NCBI GenBank assembly: GCA_903881535.1
Contig: CAIRTT010000585.1
Coordinates: forward strand, 1-17,782
Direction: 5' to 3'
Origin: an uncultured Armatimonadota bacterium
GTDB lineage: Bacteria > Armatimonadota > Armatimonadia > Armatimonadales > Armatimonadaceae
DNA length: 17,782 nt
Position 1 is the stretch's first letter; each line of letters opens with the position of its first letter. The translations under genes and the position numbers were made by a program. Below the pieces are notes generated by a model. That model had not been told where the DNA came from and searched no databases. It saw only the letters and a list, made by a program, of their open reading frames with translations. Below are positions 14,000 through 17,782 of the stretch, piece after piece.

Positions 14000-15676
14000 T
14001 CAATCAACCTTCCGCTTCATGGCATCTGGCACACGGTACAAATCAATCGTATAGCCGTGATACATGAGGGTTGAAACCCGATTTTCATCTGTTAGCAACC
14101 CTGGCGCGAGCTTTGCCCACATCCGCTTTGGGTATGGCGTCCGTCCCGTGAGAACAAAGTCCACATTCAGTGTCTGTAGAGGATGATCATCATTAGCCAG
14201 CCCTTTGAATACAGGAGGGAGCCTAAGGTTCGTCCCAAATCCCATGTTTGGAGCCCAGTCACCGGCAACAACCGCATTGTCACCGACCTGCCTGGAAAGC
14301 CAGCGAGATGCCTGAAGTGTGTCGTGGCGGCGCGTGGCAAACCATGCTGTGTATTGTCCAAGAGATGTCACTAAAAAAACTATTGTAATGAGGGTAGGCG
14401 TAAGCTGTTTAGAAAGCCCGCTGCGGAACCTGATAGCGATCACGGTTACCGACATTGCTGTAAGAACGCCTAACAACTCAGAGTATTTTTTCAGCTCAGG
14501 GATGTTATAGAGGGGCAGCAGTAAGTGATAACCGAATAGGAAAACCAGGACGAACATCGCCCTCTGAAGCCACACTATTTCCCGGATCGCCTTTACGACA
14601 TCCGTAAACCGGCTCAGCAATACGCCACCGACAACTGCCGCGGACACATGAAACACCAGAAAGTAACGGCTAGGTGCGTACCGTGAGATCAAGATGAAGA
14701 GAAACCCGGATGCAAGACACACGATATGCATCAGCAACCTTTTGTGGATTCCTTCGATAACCACATCACTTTGGGATTTACCTATCGGCATCACCTTAAA
14801 CAGAGACCAAATCGAACCCACTAGCGCCAAGTTAAGAAACACCGTTGAGCGCGTTTCCATCCGCTGGAGAAATCCAAAATGGTATCCAATAAAGCCACGA
14901 CGCATCATCCAGAGTAGCTGATTGAATGACCTTGGCTGCGACTGCATCGTCCTGTAAAAGTTGTTCATCCGGGCAACTTCTGAGCCGTGAACCCCTAGCC
15001 AAGCCATGTAGTAAAGGGCCAGAAATGCCCCCGCTCCGCAAACGTATGGCAAGAGAATTCTAAAAATGCCCTTCAGGTCTGTTCGATTCAGAAGCACGAC
15101 AGCGATGACAGGAGCAGGCAGAAAGATCAGAAATGTCGTCTTTACTGCAAAGGCCGCCGCAGCGATGAATCCGCTGAGAAAGCGGCTCCATGGCCGGTCA
15201 AGAGTCCAGAGGTAGTACGCCAGGGCGATGACCAGTGTCCCGAGGGACTCCATAAGGCCGAGGCGATTGTATAGGATATAGCTGCTTTCAAGGCCGAGCA
15301 GCATCAGCGAAAAGGCGGCCGCCCGCGGTCCAAAGTCATTTCTAACGCCAGCGTATAAAAATCCACAGGTCAGGAGCGATGCAATAATCGAGATCAAGCG
15401 TGCCTGCACCAGGCCAACACCAAACTGTGTGAGCACAACAACCTGAATAGCATGTAACACAGGCGACAGGTTGTAGTTGTTAAAGCCATCCTGTTCCGCT
15501 TTGCCAAACAAGACCTGATTCCGCGCATTGTGCGCGTAAAAGCCTTCATCCGTCCAAATGCCCGTACCCCAATCAAGGTCCTTCCAGGCATCTGCACCGA
15601 TGTCCACAATTCGTAGGACAACAACCCCGAAAACCAAGAAAGCGAGCGGCCACCATTTCAGTGACATCATCCTCAT
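14000..15676 (-). CDS. GT-C type membrane glycosyltransferase (ArnT/PMT-like)
   Basis: A 558-residue polytopic protein with about 12 hydrophobic helices and a soluble C-terminal domain of about 110 residues. The first periplasmic loop contains WTDEGFYAHNARN, matching the acidic Asp-Glu motif of the PMT/ArnT family, which moves sugars from polyprenyl-phosphate carriers to protein or lipid acceptors outside the membrane. The acceptor cannot be read. The ATG at 15676 is chosen because GGGA lies 7 bases upstream and the first helix begins soon after; earlier in-frame starts would run far into carA. It begins 28 bases after the carA stop, so it is inside the pyrimidine transcript, an unexpected place for an envelope enzyme. 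Confidence 0.85.
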   Translation of the reverse strand: MRMMSLKWWPLAFLVFGVVVLRIVDIGADAWKDLDWGTGIWTDEGFYAHNARNQVLFGKAEQDGFNNYNLSPVLHAIQVVVLTQFGVGLVQARLISIIASLLTCGFLYAGVRNDFGPRAAAFSLMLLGLESSYILYNRLGLMESLGTLVIALAYYLWTLDRPWSRFLSGFIAAAAFAVKTTFLIFLPAPVIAVVLLNRTDLKGIFRILLPYVCGAGAFLALYYMAWLGVHGSEVARMNNFYRTMQSQPRSFNQLLWMMRRGFIGYHFGFLQRMETRSTVFLNLALVGSIWSLFKVMPIGKSQSDVVIEGIHKRLLMHIVCLASGFLFILISRYAPSRYFLVFHVSAAVVGGVLLSRFTDVVKAIREIVWLQRAMFVLVFLFGYHLLLPLYNIPELKKYSELLGVLTAMSVTVIAIRFRSGLSKQLTPTLITIVFLVTSLGQYTAWFATRRHDTLQASRWLSRQVGDNAVVAGDWAPNMGFGTNLRLPPVFKGLANDDHPLQTLNVDFVLTGRTPYPKRMWAKLAPGLLTDENRVSTLMYHGYTIDLYRVPDAMKRKVD

Positions 15677-15704
15677 AAGCGCTTCCCGGGGATGTAGCAA
15701 TCGA

Positions 15705-16802
15705 TTATCCCTTTGCGGCTTCCATGCTCGAAACGAACTGGTCAAAGTATTGGTTTGAATCATGCGGGCCCGGAGAAGCTTCCGGGTGGTACTGAATCGA
15801 AAACACGGGTAGATGGCGGTGGCGAAGCCCCTCAACCGTTCCATCATTGAGGTTTATCTGTGTGACCTCAACTTCATCTGCGGGCAGTGAATCCGGATCA
15901 AGCGCATAGCCATGGTTCTGACTTGTGATGACGACCTTCCCTGTCAGTAAGTCCTTTACTGGATGGTTAGCACCACGATGCCCAAAAGGCAGCTTATACG
16001 TGTGTCCACCAAGTGCACATCCAAGCAGCTGGTTTCCTAGACAAATCCCCATGACGGGCTTGCCTGCATTGATTAGGTTTGTGACTGTCTCGATCGCATA
16101 ACCAAGGAGCGCAGGATCGCCTGGGCCCGGCGACAAGAAGTAGCCATCAGGGTTTGTCGCGATCATTTCCCTTGCCGGTGTGGATGCCGGGAAAACAGTG
16201 GTCCGTACACCCCTTGATGCCAGTGACCGCAAAATGTTGAACTTGATACCGCAGTCAAGCACTGCAACGTGGAAGCGGGCACCCGCTTCGGATGGCCCCC
16301 ACGTATACGGTTGCTTTGTCGTTACCCGTGATACCCAGTCGATCTGGTCGTAGCCACTCGTGGATGACTGTAGCTTCTCGAGAAGTTCACCAGCGGTCTC
16401 TGTAGAGCTAATCGCCCCCATCATGACCCCTCCGGCGCGAATAACACGTGTCAGCTGCCGTGTGTCAATTCCCTGTATACCAACCGTACCGCTCTTGACA
16501 AGGTAATCATGCAGCGTCCCTTGCATCCGCCAGTTGGATGCCACATCGGCGAGGGTTCTGACGACAAAGCCGGCGACCTGAACGCCATTGCTCTCGATGT
16601 CGACATCTGCGACGCCATAGTTACCAATCAACGGGTACGTCATCGTGAGGAGCTGTCCAGCATACGAAGGGTCAGTCAGAGCCTCCTGATAGCCGGTCAT
16701 CCCAGTGTTAAAAACGACTTCGCCAAAGGTAGTGCCCGCCGCACCAAAGTGCTGCCCTTTGAACACACTCCCATCAGAGAGAACGAGTACTGCCTCAGCC
16801 AT
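15705..16802 (-). CDS. carA: Carbamoyl-phosphate synthase small subunit (glutaminase)
   Basis: 365 residues, normal for CarA. It hydrolyses glutamine and channels ammonia to CarB for arginine and pyrimidine synthesis. The N-terminal domain has GEVVFNTGMTGYQEALTDPSY, QLLTMTYPLIGNYG and VGIQGIDTRQLTR. The class I amidotransferase domain has LSPGPGDPALL, the nucleophile in MGICLGNQLLG, and the His/Glu of SIQYHPEASPGP. The start is ATG at 16802 because GGGAGG lies 6 bases upstream. It overlaps the end of pyrC by 8 bases (ATGGCTGA), so the two are translationally coupled. It is separated from carB by the glycosyltransferase gene. Confidence 0.97.
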   Translation of the reverse strand: MAEAVLVLSDGSVFKGQHFGAAGTTFGEVVFNTGMTGYQEALTDPSYAGQLLTMTYPLIGNYGVADVDIESNGVQVAGFVVRTLADVASNWRMQGTLHDYLVKSGTVGIQGIDTRQLTRVIRAGGVMMGAISSTETAGELLEKLQSSTSGYDQIDWVSRVTTKQPYTWGPSEAGARFHVAVLDCGIKFNILRSLASRGVRTTVFPASTPAREMIATNPDGYFLSPGPGDPALLGYAIETVTNLINAGKPVMGICLGNQLLGCALGGHTYKLPFGHRGANHPVKDLLTGKVVITSQNHGYALDPDSLPADEVEVTQINLNDGTVEGLRHRHLPVFSIQYHPEASPGPHDSNQYFDQFVSSMEAAKG

Positions 16803-17782
16803 GAACAACCTCCCCACCAACGATCGTCATCACCGCCCGCCCTGTTAGCTCAACGCCATCAAAAGGACTATTCCGACCCTTTGAGACGAAGTGCGCGGTA
16901 TCAACAACCCAAGTTACATCTGGAGCGATGACCGTAACATCCGCAGAGGCGCCCGGCGTCAACGTCCCGCCAGCCACACCAATAATCTTCGCTGGCTGCG
17001 TGGACATCGCATCGATGAAGCGTGTCCAGCTCACCTTCCCGGTTTTGATCAGGTGCGTAATTCCGAGAGCAAGGCTTGTTTCCAGCCCAACGATTCCAAA
17101 TGGGGCCAGCGCAAACTCCTGCGTCTTCTCATAATCGGCATGCGGTGCATGGTCGGTCGCAATCGCATCCATGGTGCCATCCGCGACGGCAGCGGCCATC
17201 GCCAAGCAGTCATCGGATGTCCGCAGTGGCGGATTCATTTTTGCATGTGTGTTGTAGCCCTGGACGGCTTCATCGGTGATGCACCAATAATGCGGTCCGG
17301 TTTCAGCGGTGAGGGGCGCACCCTTTTGTTTGAAGTGCCGCACGAGCTCCGCTTCTCCCCGTGTTGAGACATGGAGGATGTGCGTTTTGGCTCCTGTCAA
17401 CATTGCCAGCAGGCCCGCACGGGCCACATCGAGTTCGTATGCCTCGCGGGGTAACCCTTTGAGTCCAAGCTCTGTCGAGACCAGACCCTCATTCATCACG
17501 CCGCCTTCAGACAGCGTCGTGTTCTCGCAGTGCAGGAGGACAGGAAGGTTTACCATCGCGGCATATTCCATTGCCCGGCGCAGGAACAGGGGATCCTGCA
17601 CCTGGTAGGCATCATCGGAGACGGCCACCGCACCCGCAGCTTTGAGGTCTGCCATCTCGGTCAGTTCGGTGTTCTTCATCCCTTTTGACAGCGCAGCGAT
17701 GACCCAAAGCCGTGCTTTGTGAACATCTTTTGCGCGTGTTACCAGATCGCGGACGATAGGTGCGGAATCGATGACCGGAGCC
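16795..17782 (-). CDS. pyrC: Dihydroorotase, partial (5' end outside window)
   Basis: The last 328 codons of a dihydroorotase, which cyclises carbamoyl aspartate to dihydroorotate. The frame stays open to the right edge, so about 90-110 N-terminal residues, including the HxH zinc motif, are missing. Visible family marks are SDDAYQVQDP, PVLLHCENTTLSEGG with a zinc-ligand His, THILHVSTRGEAE, LTAETGPHYW, and the catalytic Asp in DAIATDHAPHA. The C-terminal part has NSPFDGVELTGRAVMTIVGGE. This is the bacterial class I type of about 425 residues. The stop overlaps the carA start. The usual neighbour upstream would be pyrB, which is not visible. Confidence 0.96.
   Translation of the reverse strand, partial: APVIDSAPIVRDLVTRAKDVHKARLWVIAALSKGMKNTELTEMADLKAAGAVAVSDDAYQVQDPLFLRRAMEYAAMVNLPVLLHCENTTLSEGGVMNEGLVSTELGLKGLPREAYELDVARAGLLAMLTGAKTHILHVSTRGEAELVRHFKQKGAPLTAETGPHYWCITDEAVQGYNTHAKMNPPLRTSDDCLAMAAAVADGTMDAIATDHAPHADYEKTQEFALAPFGIVGLETSLALGITHLIKTGKVSWTRFIDAMSTQPAKIIGVAGGTLTPGASADVTVIAPDVTWVVDTAHFVSKGRNSPFDGVELTGRAVMTIVGGEVVHG

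Noticed and set aside
15677..15847. Longer N-terminus for the glycosyltransferase, starting inside carA
   Set aside because: It would overlap carA by over 140 bases; the ATG at 15676 has an SD and sits directly before the first membrane helix.
1..17782. CRISPR arrays, insertion sequences, integrases or phage genes
   Set aside because: No regular repeats, transposase-like frames or terminal inverted repeats were seen on reading both strands.

Overview
The window most resembles a chromosomal segment of an Armatimonadota-type bacterium (Fimbriimonas/Chthonomonas-like). The best clue is the type II pseudopilin at 3176-3961. Its start (FTLIELLVVIAIIAILAAI, then LFPVFARARE, CLSNLKQIGLG and a YVQDYDE-like end) is the form carried in many copies by that phylum, with Planctomycetota as the main alternative. 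Split carB and frequent TTG starts preceded by good Shine-Dalgarno (SD) sequences fit a deep-branching bacterium. The phylum call is inference. I see no insertion sequence, integrase, phage gene or CRISPR array; this is mostly housekeeping and envelope genes.

Left part (1-3050, minus strand): an uncharacterised PQQ-type beta-propeller gene overlaps the start of a sugar phosphate isomerase/epimerase-like gene. A GC-rich hairpin follows, then glyceraldehyde-3-phosphate dehydrogenase (gap) with its own promoter and a leader of about 65 nt.

Plus-strand block (3120-4231): promoter, pseudopilin with a TTG start, a 73-residue single-pass membrane protein, and a textbook intrinsic terminator. A divergent protease pair follows: a large polytopic M28 metallopeptidase on the minus strand (4248-6533) and a C39-like cysteine peptidase on the plus strand (6710-7819). 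Next come a tRNA-Leu(GAG) with a strong sigma70 promoter, a leader hairpin and a terminator.

Middle minus-strand block (8055-11574): membrane pyrophosphatase (hppA, K+-dependent type by its Ala signature) with a terminator, a 370-base gap without a convincing gene, and class I DAHP synthase, the first step of aromatic amino acid synthesis.

Right part (11686-17782, minus strand): a pyrimidine cluster reading pyrC (cut by the window edge), carA (overlapping pyrC by 8 bases), a polytopic GT-C type glycosyltransferase, the N-terminal half only of carbamoyl phosphate synthase large subunit, and a small membrane-anchored coiled-coil protein. CarA feeds ammonia to CarB, and carbamoyl phosphate then goes through PyrB (not in the window) to PyrC. 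Three things here deserve attention: the carB gene is split with no second half nearby, an envelope glycosyltransferase sits inside the operon, and the carB leader holds two mutually exclusive inverted repeats around a possible 20-codon leader ORF.
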